From NCBI GenBank assembly GCA_944326385.1, contig CALVDT010000087.1, positions 1 through 60,606 on the forward strand: 60,606 nucleotides of DNA. Reading direction: 5' to 3'. The position numbers and the translations under genes were made by a program. The stretch is from an uncultured Bacteroidales bacterium. GTDB taxonomy: Bacteria > Bacteroidota > Bacteroidia > Bacteroidales > UBA932. Positions 1 to 7,119 of this stretch are shown one piece after another (positions within the stretch are counted from its first letter, which is position 1; every line of letters starts with the position of its first letter). Under the pieces are notes generated by a model. It ran no database searches. It was not told where the DNA came from and saw only the letters and a program-made list of their open reading frames with translations.

Positions 1-30
1 GACGGGAAAGTCGAACACGGCAAACGCCAT

Positions 31-104
31 GGCGGGTTAGCTCAGCTGGTTAGAGCGCATGATTCATAATCATGAGGTCCGCAGTTCAATCCTGCGACCC
101 GCTA
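31..104 (+). tRNA. tRNA-Met (anticodon CAT)
   Basis: The cloverleaf folds cleanly: a 7-bp acceptor stem (GGCGGGT with ACCCGCT, one G-T pair at the end), T8, a D arm, a 5-bp anticodon stem catga/tcatg around the loop ttcataa, and a T arm with GTTCAATCC. The anticodon is CAT and the discriminator base is A. CAT could also be read by a lysidine-modified tRNA-Ile2, but the sequence resembles elongator tRNA-Met of Bacteroidota. No CCA is encoded. Confidence 0.93.
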
Positions 105-114
105 CAAGAAAGCG

Positions 115-143
115 ACATCACAGAATCCTCTGTGATGTTTTTT
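115..143 (+). terminator. Rho-independent terminator of the tRNA-Met transcript
   Basis: A perfect 10-bp stem (115-124 with 129-138) closes a 4-nt loop and is followed by a run of T. It lies 10 nt after the tRNA. Confidence 0.85.
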
Positions 144-444
144 GTTTGCCCGGACTTCAGTCCGACAAGGCCGAAGACCATACCTTAAGGATCAACGGAA
201 ACACCGGGAAAATCCTGTGTCAGACTTAACCGGAATCCGAGATCAGGCATAGATATTACAGAGTCTGAAGAGGAAATATCTGACATCAGAGACACCGCGG
301 ATTCTCGAAGTCCAGAGGACAAGGAGAGTTTATCTTTACGAGGAGGAAGCACAACCGGATGTAGCGATTCTTTATCTGCCGGACTTTGAGAAACGGGACA
401 GGAAGAAACGGGATTAGATTAGCTATATATAATTAGGTGTGTGA

Positions 445-465
445 GATTCCAGATAAGGAGAAAAT
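445..465 (+). repeat. Left copy of an imperfect 21-bp direct repeat
   Basis: The motif begins gattccagataagg and matches 1084-1104 at 17 of 21 positions by eye. The two copies bracket the 59-codon ORF and vapD. In AT-rich DNA this could be chance. Confidence 0.3.
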
Positions 466-514
466 TAGATTGGATTCCATTAATTATACCGATTCTAAAT
501 CCAGATAAAAAGAC

Positions 515-522
515 TATATTTG
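515..522 (+). promoter_or_regulatory. Putative -7 box (TATATTTG)
   Basis: It matches the Bacteroidota consensus TAnnTTTG and lies 24 bases before the ATG at 547. No clear -33 element is seen. Confidence 0.5.
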
Positions 523-546
523 CGAATAACATAAACGCAGAAAGCC

Positions 547-726
547 ATGAAAGTAGGAGATAAAGCGAAAGCCTCCCCGCAACTCACTGGAGAATCCGAT
601 TGGGTCGAGGGAGAAGTGATAGACATTGAACAGAATCCGTTTAAGGGTATTGTCATTGCCATTAAGGACAAAGTGGGGAGGATTTTCTTTGGCGAAGAGA
701 GATATTTCCAGCCAGTAAAATTGTAG
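547..726 (+). CDS. 59-residue protein, candidate partner (antitoxin?) of VapD
   Basis: This short frame starts with MKVGDKAKASPQLTGES and ends with FFGEERYFQPVKL. It is rich in charged residues and valine/isoleucine, with no signal peptide or membrane segment; the pattern (MKVGDKVxx near the start, alternating beta-type stretches) suggests a small beta barrel of KOW or SH3 type. Similar small Bacteroidota proteins are, from memory, annotated only as hypothetical or putative regulators. It ends 8 bases before the vapD start, and a gggaaag stretch between them can serve as ribosome binding site, so the two are probably cotranscribed from the box at 515. In Haemophilus vapD is preceded by a small antitoxin gene, vapX, so a toxin-antitoxin role is a reasonable guess here, but I see no direct similarity to VapX. 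Confidence 0.7.
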   Translation: MKVGDKAKASPQLTGESDWVEGEVIDIEQNPFKGIVIAIKDKVGRIFFGEERYFQPVKL

Positions 727-734
727 GGAAAGTT

Positions 735-1015
735 ATGTTTGCGATAGCATTTGATATGGTCGTGTCAGACCTAAAAAGAATTATGGAGAGCCATACAACA
801 ACGCTTATTTCGCGATAGGGGTAATCCTGCGTAAATATGGATTCTACAATGCACAAGGGAGTGTCTATCTTACCGAGAGAAACGATATGGCAAACCTTTA
901 CAGAGCGATAGAAGCACTGAAAAACACGACATGGTTTAGAGATTCCGTCAGAGACATACGGGCATTCAAGGTTGAGGATTGGAGCGATTTTACCCCAGTA
1001 TTCAAGGAACAGTGA
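735..1015 (+). pseudogene. vapD: VapD-family endoribonuclease gene with a one-base frameshift
   Basis: Read from ATG at 735 the product is [14 protein letters not shown] and then leaves frame, ending at a TAG at 816-818 after 27 residues. If one A is added to the run of five A at 773-777, translation continues as [20 protein letters not shown], then [14 protein letters not shown], and finally [19 protein letters not shown], stopping at TGA 1013-1015. That is a full-length VapD (about 93 residues), a Cas2-fold ribonuclease toxin. The rest of the gene is undamaged, so the break is recent, an assembly error, or corrected by -1 slippage on the A-run: tRNA-Lys on AAA at 774-776 slipping back one base gives exactly the expected DLKKNYGEP. 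The upstream 59-codon ORF may encode the partner. Called a pseudogene because the frame as written is broken. Confidence 0.8.
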
Positions 1016-1038
1016 CGGCATACATACTTTAACGATAC

Positions 1039-1069
1039 ACCCTCTTGCAGCAATGTAGGAGGGTTTTTG
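1039..1069 (+). terminator. Putative terminator after vapD
   Basis: ACCCTC at 1039-1044 pairs with GAGGGT at 1059-1064 and is followed by TTTT. It lies 24 bases after the vapD stop. Confidence 0.6.
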
Positions 1070-1083
1070 TATATGACAATCAG

Positions 1084-1104
1084 GATTCCATATAAAGGGA
1101 AAAC
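1084..1104 (+). repeat. Right copy of an imperfect 21-bp direct repeat
   Basis: The motif begins gattccatataaag and matches 445-465 at 17 of 21 positions. Confidence 0.3.
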
Positions 1105-1124
1105 ATGTCGCAGAGAATAATCCC

Positions 1125-1319
1125 CGACCAGTACCAAAATCGCAGCAAAAGTGGTAGTGGTCGCAATAAACAAGACTCGACCAGTACCAATTCCCCGGCA
1201 AAAGTGGTAGTGGTCGCAACAATTCACGACCTATCTGCTGCACTTCCGCGCTGAATCACTGCCAATAGAGCAAAACACCACCTATCTGCTGCACTTCCGC
1301 GCCATATCGCTGCAGATAG
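1125..1319. repeat. Four tandem hairpin units with a period of about 52 bp
   Basis: Units begin at about 1125, 1178, 1230 and 1281. Units 1 and 2 share cgaccagtacca at the left and tggtagtggtcgcaa at the right; the two ends form an 11-bp stem with one mismatch. Units 3 and 4 share cctatctgctgcacttccgc, and unit 4 closes with gcagatag, which pairs perfectly with its ctatctgc. The core of units 1-2 on the opposite strand (CACTTTTGC) resembles the core of units 3-4 (CACTTCCGC), so all four may be one element with different stems. Confidence 0.7.
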
Positions 1320-1397
1320 TTACCACCCCTCTCCCTGTCGGAAAATTCAGTGCAAAAAATTATCTGCGGCTGCATAAGAAATCAAGGCAAATTTGAG

Positions 1398-1405
1398 TAA
1401 CTTTG
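1398..1405 (+). promoter_or_regulatory. Putative -7 box (TAACTTTG)
   Basis: It matches TAnnTTTG and lies 25 bases before the ATG at 1431. Confidence 0.6.
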
Positions 1406-1430
1406 CATCTATCTACAAATCACTGGAGAC

Positions 1431-2264
1431 ATGCGAAATCCACATTATTTATGCGCCATACTGATGGCGGCAATGTTCAGTCTGCAAGGGTGCGGACAGG
1501 AAGAAAAAGTCCGGCTCGACGTAATTTCATACAATATCAGACAGGGAGTGGCAGATGACGGAGACAACTCATGGGAATACCGTAAAACCGCGACAACCGA
1601 CATGCTCCAGGACAAGCATCCGGATATTTTCGGAGTCCAGGAAGCCTATGATTTCCAGATAGACTACATCACCGGCAGCCTGCCGGAATATGAAAGCATC
1701 GGAGTCGGACGGGATAACGGCAAGCAGGCAGGAGAGCACATGTCCATCTTCTACAACACAGAATCAGTCAAGATGATAGAATGGGGCACATTCTGGCTTT
1801 CCGAAACACCGGAAACACCTTCAATGGGATGGGATGCCGCCTGCCGCAGGACTGCCACCTGGGCACTGCTGGAAAAAGAAGGCAGAAAATTCTACTACGT
1901 CAATACGCATCTCGACCATGTCGGCAAAGAGGCCCAGAAAAACGGACTCGCCCTTATCGTGGACCGGATTGCGGACATAAACCCGGAAGGATTCCCTATG
2001 GTTCTGACCGGCGATTTCAATGTCACACCGGATGATCCCGTACTCGATGACCTTGAGACAAAAATGCTCAGCGCAAGGGACAACGCCTCTCAAACAGACA
2101 GCCTGGGGACATTCAACGGTTGGGGCGGCAGCGACTCCGTGATAGATTACATCTGGTATGACGGATTCGCATCCTGCGACAAGTTCGAAACGGTAAGGAC
2201 CCGATACGGCGGAATACCGTACATTTCCGACCATTACCCGGTTCACGCCACCCTTACCTTCTGA
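1431..2264 (+). CDS. Endonuclease/exonuclease/phosphatase-family lipoprotein
   Basis: The product is a metal-dependent phosphoesterase of the DNase I/exonuclease III fold. The first 20 residues are a lipoprotein signal ending in LQGC (Cys21), so the enzyme is anchored outside the inner membrane. Family motifs are in order: VISYNIRQG (31-39) with the metal-site Asn, GVQEA (68-72) with the metal-binding Glu, NTHLDHVG (158-165) with the catalytic His, TGDFNVTPDD (193-202) with Asp and Asn, and SDHYPVH near residue 267. At 277 residues it has the usual size of the small secreted Bacteroidota members, often annotated as endonucleases but more likely acting on phosphodiesters of lipids or sugars. 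It is the first gene of a plus-strand group; the polyferredoxin gene starts 45 bases downstream. The substrate cannot be told from sequence. Confidence 0.88.
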   Translation: MRNPHYLCAILMAAMFSLQGCGQEEKVRLDVISYNIRQGVADDGDNSWEYRKTATTDMLQDKHPDIFGVQEAYDFQIDYITGSLPEYESIGVGRDNGKQAGEHMSIFYNTESVKMIEWGTFWLSETPETPSMGWDAACRRTATWALLEKEGRKFYYVNTHLDHVGKEAQKNGLALIVDRIADINPEGFPMVLTGDFNVTPDDPVLDDLETKMLSARDNASQTDSLGTFNGWGGSDSVIDYIWYDGFASCDKFETVRTRYGGIPYISDHYPVHATLTF

Positions 2265-2309
2265 TACCCTCACCTGCAAAACATCCACACCCATAACAGA
2301 TCTGAAAAT

Positions 2310-3860
2310 ATGCTGCGGAAAATCAGAGTGGTCCTGGCGGCCATCTTCTTCACGATCATCACACTGCTCTTTCTGGATTTCACGGGAACAATCCACACAT
2401 GGTTCGGATGGCTGGCGAAAATCCAGTTCATTCCTGCAGTCCTTGCCCTGAACGCAGGAATTGTAATCATACTGATAATCCTCACGCTCGTGTTCGGAAG
2501 GATATACTGTTCCGTAATCTGCCCGCTCGGAATATTCCAGGACATCACCTCGTGGATAAACGGAAGACGCGGGAAGAAGCAGAAAATGCGGTTCAGCTGG
2601 TCACCGGCAAAATCCTGGCTGAGATATGGAATTCTGGTCCTGTTCATCGCCGCCCTTGCAGCGGGGATCGGCTCTTTGGCGGCTCTTCTCGAACCGTACA
2701 GCGCATACGGACGCATTGTGTCGAACCTGTTTGCACCGCTTTACCAGTGGGGAAACAACCTGCTGGCATGGCTGTCGGAAAGAATCGACAGCTATGCATT
2801 CTACAGCAAGGACGTTTGGCTCAAGAGCATTCCGACATTCATCATCGCAGCTGCGACCTTTGCCATCATAGTGACACTCGCATGGAGAAACGGAAGAACC
2901 TGGTGCAACACCGTCTGTCCGGTGGGGACAGTACTCGGATGGCTTTCGAAATACTCTCTGCTGTCCATAAGGATAGACAAAGACAAATGCACATCATGCA
3001 GCCTGTGCTCCAAGGGCTGCAAGGCCTCCTGCATTGACTTCAGGAACCACGCCATCGACTATAGCCGCTGTGTGGCATGCATGGACTGCATAGACACCTG
3101 TACACACGGAGCCATAAGCTATACTTTCAGATTCAGGCACAAGACCCCGGCCGCTGCCGGGAGAGCAGACGACAAGCCTGACAGCCGGTCAAACGGAAGG
3201 AGGAATTTCCTTTCCACAACCGCACTGATGGCCACAACCGCCGCATTGAATGCCCAGGAGAAAAAGGTGGATGGAGGTCTTGCCGTCATAGAAGACAGGA
3301 AGATTCCGGAAAGGAAGACTCCGATCGTTCCGCCGGGTGCAGCCAGTCTGAGAGATTTCTACCGGCACTGTACAGCCTGCCAGTTATGCGTATCGGTCTG
3401 TCCGAATGACGTATTGCGTCCGTCAGGCAGCATCATGAGACTGATGCAGCCGGAAATGTCCTACGAAAAAGGATATTGCAGACCGGAATGCACCAAATGT
3501 TCCGAAGTCTGCCCTGCCGGAGCAATCCTGCCGATTTCGGTCGCCGACAAGTCTGCCATGCAGATAGGCCACGCAGTATGGATAAGGAAAAACTGCATCG
3601 TCATTACGGACAATGTGGAATGCGGCAACTGTGCCAGACACTGCCCTGCCGGAGCCATAGCAATGGTCCCTGTACGGAAGCGGCACAGGTACAGACACGG
3701 GAATATGGAAAATGAGGCAGAAGATCAGACTCCTGCACTGAAGATACCCGTCATTGACACTGAAAAATGCATCGGATGCGGAGCCTGCGAAAATCTCTGT
3801 CCAGCCAGACCGTTCAGTGCAATATATGTCGAAGGACACGAAGTGCACAGCGAAATCTGA
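2310..3860 (+). CDS. Membrane polyferredoxin, NapH-like and NapG-like halves fused
   Basis: This 516-residue protein is a predicted membrane electron carrier. Residues 1-215 carry about five membrane segments and two Cys motifs typical of NapH/CcoG proteins, CSVICPLGIFQ (67-77) and CNTVCPVG (199-206). Two 4Fe-4S motifs follow at 227-263 (CTSCSLCSKGC; CVACMDCIDTC). Residues 296-315 contain GRRNFLSTTALMATTAA, which looks like a twin-arginine export signal inside the chain. The remainder resembles NapG: CTACQLCVSVCP near 352, then CTKCSEVCPAG, CGNCARHCPAG and CIGCGACENLCPA. NapG-type proteins are normally separate and start with such a signal, so this looks like a NapH-NapG fusion that kept it. 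It lies between a secreted phosphoesterase and an exported reductase (58-bp gap), which suggests it passes electrons to the latter. Confidence 0.85.
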   Translation: MLRKIRVVLAAIFFTIITLLFLDFTGTIHTWFGWLAKIQFIPAVLALNAGIVIILIILTLVFGRIYCSVICPLGIFQDITSWINGRRGKKQKMRFSWSPAKSWLRYGILVLFIAALAAGIGSLAALLEPYSAYGRIVSNLFAPLYQWGNNLLAWLSERIDSYAFYSKDVWLKSIPTFIIAAATFAIIVTLAWRNGRTWCNTVCPVGTVLGWLSKYSLLSIRIDKDKCTSCSLCSKGCKASCIDFRNHAIDYSRCVACMDCIDTCTHGAISYTFRFRHKTPAAAGRADDKPDSRSNGRRNFLSTTALMATTAALNAQEKKVDGGLAVIEDRKIPERKTPIVPPGAASLRDFYRHCTACQLCVSVCPNDVLRPSGSIMRLMQPEMSYEKGYCRPECTKCSEVCPAGAILPISVADKSAMQIGHAVWIRKNCIVITDNVECGNCARHCPAGAIAMVPVRKRHRYRHGNMENEAEDQTPALKIPVIDTEKCIGCGACENLCPARPFSAIYVEGHEVHSEI

Positions 3861-3918
3861 CATCCGCACATGACGGGACTTCTATCAGGAAAAACCGCAC
3901 ATTAAAACCAGTAAGAGA

Positions 3919-5298
3919 ATGGAAAAAAGAACCGACAACATATCCCGCAGAGACTTTTTCAAGACATTGGCAGCCTCCGGTGCAGCCGCTGCAGGGCTGC
4001 CAGCCTGCGGAAGAAACCGGGAAAACGGCTCGGGAGCAGAAGGTACGGGAGAAATGACCTTCCGCACCAATCCCAACACAGGAGACAAGGTATCTCTCCT
4101 CGGGTTCGGAATGATGAGGCTGCCTTTCATCAGAGGCAGAAAAGCCGAAGACGGCAGAGGAGTGATAGATCAGGAGGAGGTGAACCATCTGGTGGACTAT
4201 GCCGTAGAACATGGTGTGAACTACTTCGACACATCTCCTGCATATTGCCAGGGAATGTCGGAAGAATCCACCGGCATTGCATTGAGCCGCTACCCCCGCA
4301 ACAAATGTTTCATCGCCACGAAGCTGTCGAATTTCAGCGAATCCACCCATTCATTCGAAGCATCCAGAAAAATGTATCTGGACTCGATGAAGTTTCTGAA
4401 AACCGACTATATCGACTACTATCTGCTGCATTCCCTCTCGAATCTCGATGATTTCAACAAGCGTCACATAGACAACGGAATGCTGGATTTCCTGATAGAG
4501 GAAAGGAAAGCCGGCCGCATCCGCAACCTCGGTTTCTCATACCACGGGCACAAGGAATTCTTCGACTATCTGATGTCCGTCCATGACAAGTACCACTGGG
4601 ATTTCGTCCAGCTCCAGATGAATTACCTGGACTGGGAATATGCCGCGAAAATCAAGTCGAAGAACACGAATGCGGATTACATGTACTATGAACTGGAGAA
4701 AAGGAACATCCCTGTCGTAATCATGGAACCACTGCTTGGCGGAAGACTGTCTAAAGTTCCCGAGAACATAATGAAGGAATTCAAGGAAAGGGAACCGGAA
4801 CTCAGCGTCGCATCCTGGGCATTCCGTTTTGTAGGGTCATATCCGGGAGTCCTCACTGCCCTCAGCGGAATGACCAGAATGGAACATCTTCAGGACAATC
4901 TGAAGACATACTCCCCTCTCGATCCGCTTACGGAAGACGAACTTGGCTTCCTGCACCACATTGCCCACCTGATGATGCAATACAAGACGGTGCCATGCAA
5001 CGATTGCAAATACTGCATGCCTTGCCCTTACGGCATAGACATCCCGGGCATTCTGATGCATTACAACAAATGCATCAACGAAGGCAATCTGCCTACGACC
5101 TCGCAGGATCCGGAATACCGCAAGGCCCGCAGGGCATATCTGATAGGTTACGACCGCAGTGTCCCGAAACTGCGCCAGGCAAACCGCTGTACAGGCTGCA
5201 AACAGTGCATCCCGCACTGTCCTCAAGGCATAGACATACCGAAAGAACTGCATCGCATAGATGCATATGTCGAACAGCTGAAGCAGCAGACCCTATGA
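3919..5298 (+). CDS. Exported aldo/keto reductase with C-terminal 4Fe-4S domain
   Basis: The N-terminus SRRDFFKTLAASGAAAAGL followed by PAC (Cys30) is a twin-arginine signal with a possible lipobox. Residues 60-340 are an aldo/keto reductase barrel with the catalytic tetrad visible: Asp104 in YFDTSPAY, Tyr109, Lys135 in FIATKLS, and His near 177 in YYLLHSL. The C-terminal 100 residues hold Cys clusters CNDCKYCMPCPYGID and CTGCKQCIPHCPQGID, which bind one or two 4Fe-4S clusters. Such AKR-ferredoxin proteins are common in Bacteroidota and clostridia, but their substrates are mostly unknown. Position after the polyferredoxin suggests an electron route from the membrane to this enzyme in the periplasm. 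It is the last gene of the group and converges with the gene at 5326. Confidence 0.88.
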   Translation: MEKRTDNISRRDFFKTLAASGAAAAGLPACGRNRENGSGAEGTGEMTFRTNPNTGDKVSLLGFGMMRLPFIRGRKAEDGRGVIDQEEVNHLVDYAVEHGVNYFDTSPAYCQGMSEESTGIALSRYPRNKCFIATKLSNFSESTHSFEASRKMYLDSMKFLKTDYIDYYLLHSLSNLDDFNKRHIDNGMLDFLIEERKAGRIRNLGFSYHGHKEFFDYLMSVHDKYHWDFVQLQMNYLDWEYAAKIKSKNTNADYMYYELEKRNIPVVIMEPLLGGRLSKVPENIMKEFKEREPELSVASWAFRFVGSYPGVLTALSGMTRMEHLQDNLKTYSPLDPLTEDELGFLHHIAHLMMQYKTVPCNDCKYCMPCPYGIDIPGILMHYNKCINEGNLPTTSQDPEYRKARRAYLIGYDRSVPKLRQANRCTGCKQCIPHCPQGIDIPKELHRIDAYVEQLKQQTL

Positions 5299-5325
5299 CT
5301 CTGATGCCGATGACGAGCGACTGTT

Positions 5326-6240
5326 TCAGATCTCTGCGGGATTGAACCCCAGTTCCTTGGATGCCTTGTCCGTATGGTAGACGTTTCTGGTCATCAGCAT
5401 GTCCATGTTCACCGTCGACACTTCGGAGGATATGCCGAACTTTGCCAGGAAATCCCCGCAATGGCCGGCTATTTTCAGCAGCCAGTCCGGGACCGGGATA
5501 TAAATCCTTCTGACTCCATATCTGGAAGCCAGACGGCTGAACATCTCCTTGTATGAGCAGTTCTTTCCGCAGATAAGATACTGTGAACCGGATTTTCCAC
5601 GTTCCATGGCCAGAATCATACCTCTGGCAGCTTCAGAGACATCTATGACATTCTTGGCGCCGGACGGACAGAACAGCACGGGATTCTTCTTCACCATGGA
5701 AATGACCCTGTTCGACCCTTTGGCACTGCCATACTTCCCTATCATGAAAGTCGGATTCACCACCACCACTTTCAACCTGTCGGAATAGGTCATCACGAGA
5801 TCCTCGGCCTCCTTCTTGCTCAACGCATAGAACGACTCGGAGAAAGGATACTTCATCGGAACTCCCTCAGCGCCGCCGTAACCTATGGTATTAGCAGTGC
5901 TGACATACACGAATGTCTCCACTGAATTCGCCACGGCAAGATCGAGAAGCATCCGTGTCGATTCCACGTTCACCTTGCGGAACACCTCATAATCCTTTTC
6001 CGACTGCGAGGTCATGGCAGCCACATGGAAGACAACGTTGCATCTGGCCACTATCGGAGCCATGGAAGCTTCATCCTTGAAATCCGCCTCCTCTATGACG
6101 ACCCTGTCAGATGCCTCGCCTTTGTACCTGCGGCCCTTTCTGACCGTTCCTATCACATCATATCCGGCCTCAGCCAGTTCTTCGACAATATTCGTGGCCA
6201 GCATCCCGTTGGCGCCTGTAACAAGTATGGTTTTCTTCAT
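5326..6240 (-). CDS. NAD(P)-dependent epimerase/dehydratase family protein
   Basis: The protein (304 residues) is an extended short-chain dehydrogenase. The N-terminus ILVTGANGMLATNIVEEL is the Rossmann dinucleotide loop, and YALSKKEAE near residue 142 supplies the catalytic Tyr and Lys (YxxxK). NTIGYGG before it provides the usual Ser/Thr region. The family includes dihydroflavonol reductase-like, sugar-epimerase and steroid-dehydrogenase-like enzymes, so the exact substrate is open. No signal peptide, hence cytoplasmic. It follows the SDR gene at 6283 by 42 bases and probably shares its transcript. It converges with the aldo/keto reductase gene with 27 bases between the stops and no clear terminator. 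Confidence 0.88.
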   Translation of the reverse strand: MKKTILVTGANGMLATNIVEELAEAGYDVIGTVRKGRRYKGEASDRVVIEEADFKDEASMAPIVARCNVVFHVAAMTSQSEKDYEVFRKVNVESTRMLLDLAVANSVETFVYVSTANTIGYGGAEGVPMKYPFSESFYALSKKEAEDLVMTYSDRLKVVVVNPTFMIGKYGSAKGSNRVISMVKKNPVLFCPSGAKNVIDVSEAARGMILAMERGKSGSQYLICGKNCSYKEMFSRLASRYGVRRIYIPVPDWLLKIAGHCGDFLAKFGISSEVSTVNMDMLMTRNVYHTDKASKELGFNPAEI

Positions 6241-6282
6241 GATACGGTAATTTCTTTTTGAATTGCACTTCCAATGCCGGAT

Positions 6283-7068
6283 TCAGAGTTCATGGGCCTT
6301 CACCGACCGGCTCATGAATTTGCCCCGCAGATATTCGGGAATGAGCTTCACAAGGTGGAAAGACAGGGCATTAAGCCTGCCGGGGACGATTGTCCTCCGC
6401 TTCCTGAACATCTTTTCGACACAAATCCGGGCCACTCTCTCAGGAGTCACCGACAAGGCCTTTCCGATAAAGCCCTGCCTTTCTATCCTGTATTTTATCT
6501 CCTCTTTCGTAGGCATGGGGCCGAGCACGGCGAAACTCACTGAAATCCCGTCCGGAGCCAGTTCCTCCCTCATTCCGAGAGAAAAGAAACGCACGAACGC
6601 CTTGGAGGCCGGATAAACGGTCTTGTATCCTGTCGGGATAATGCCTGCCATGGAGGAGATATTCAGGACATATGACCGGGCATTCCTCTTGAGATTGGCG
6701 AGCAGCTCATGCGTAAGGAGGGCAGTGGCAGCGACATTGACCTGAATGATAGTGTCGACATAGCCCACCGGAGCATCGCAGAAACGTCTGCTGCCGCCGA
6801 GACCTGCATTGTTCACAAGAACGAACACATCATACCGCGAGTTTACCGCAGCCGCGAAATCATAGAGCGCCTGCTTGTCGGTGATGTCGAATTCGAAATA
6901 ATCGCTGAGAGTCCCTTCGTTCCTGCAGGCCTGACATACTTCCGCCAGATTCTCCCCCGGCAATGAAGCAAGGACTGTGTTGATCTTCCTTTTAGCCAGT
7001 TCAAGGGCAATACATCTCCCCAGCCCCGTGCTTGCACCTGTGACGACTGCGTATTTTGACATCTGCAT
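6283..7068 (-). CDS. Short-chain dehydrogenase/reductase
   Basis: A classical SDR of about 260 residues. AVVTGASTGLGRCIALELA near the N-terminus is the TGxxxGxG cofactor loop, VNNAGLGG is the NNAG motif, and SSMAGIIPTGYKTVYPASK carries the catalytic Ser, Tyr and Lys. The C-terminus is basic and may touch the membrane, as in 3-ketosphinganine or DltE-like SDRs. Frames extend upstream to an ATG at 7101, but a TAnnTTTG box at 7088-7095 makes a start at 7068 (MQMSKYAVV) or 7062 (MSKYAVV) much more likely. The epimerase gene follows after 42 bases. Confidence 0.88.
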   Translation of the reverse strand: MQMSKYAVVTGASTGLGRCIALELAKRKINTVLASLPGENLAEVCQACRNEGTLSDYFEFDITDKQALYDFAAAVNSRYDVFVLVNNAGLGGSRRFCDAPVGYVDTIIQVNVAATALLTHELLANLKRNARSYVLNISSMAGIIPTGYKTVYPASKAFVRFFSLGMREELAPDGISVSFAVLGPMPTKEEIKYRIERQGFIGKALSVTPERVARICVEKMFRKRRTIVPGRLNALSFHLVKLIPEYLRGKFMSRSVKAHEL

Positions 7069-7087
7069 GAGTTTTTTCAAAACTCTG

Positions 7088-7095
7088 CAAAAATA
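7088..7095 (-). promoter_or_regulatory. Putative -7 box for the SDR gene (TATTTTTG on minus strand)
   Basis: It matches TAnnTTTG and sits 20 bases upstream of the ATG at 7068. It falls inside the first codons of the longer frame, arguing against a start at 7101. Confidence 0.55.
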
Positions 7096-7119
7096 CGACA
7101 AAAACGCGAAATGGCAATA

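Larger units (their letters stand above)
144..546. other. Intergenic region, AT-rich, no gene seen
   Basis: I see no convincing reading frame in these 400 bases. A small hairpin (CGGAC/GTCCG) lies at 151-164. The right half is richer in A and T than most of the window, in keeping with the accessory genes that follow. A 21-base motif at 445-465 recurs imperfectly at 1084-1104, and a promoter box lies at 515-522. Confidence 0.6.
1016..1430. other. Intergenic region with terminator, hairpin repeats and promoter
   Basis: These 415 bases hold the vapD terminator (1039-1069), the second direct-repeat copy (1084-1104), four tandem hairpin units (1125-1319) and the promoter of the next operon (1398-1405). 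Minus-strand frames here merely translate the repeats. Confidence 0.6.

Noticed and set aside
662..1243. Minus-strand frames with repeated CDHYHFC-like peptides
   Set aside because: They run antisense through vapD and translate the hairpin repeats; no promoter, ribosome site or family similarity.
1125..1319. CRISPR array
   Set aside because: Only four units, of two kinds, each with internal pairing; no constant repeat with variable spacers and no cas genes.
31..1430. Integrated element at tRNA-Met
   Set aside because: No second copy of the tRNA 3' end and no integrase or transposase found in the window; only weak direct repeats remain, reported separately.
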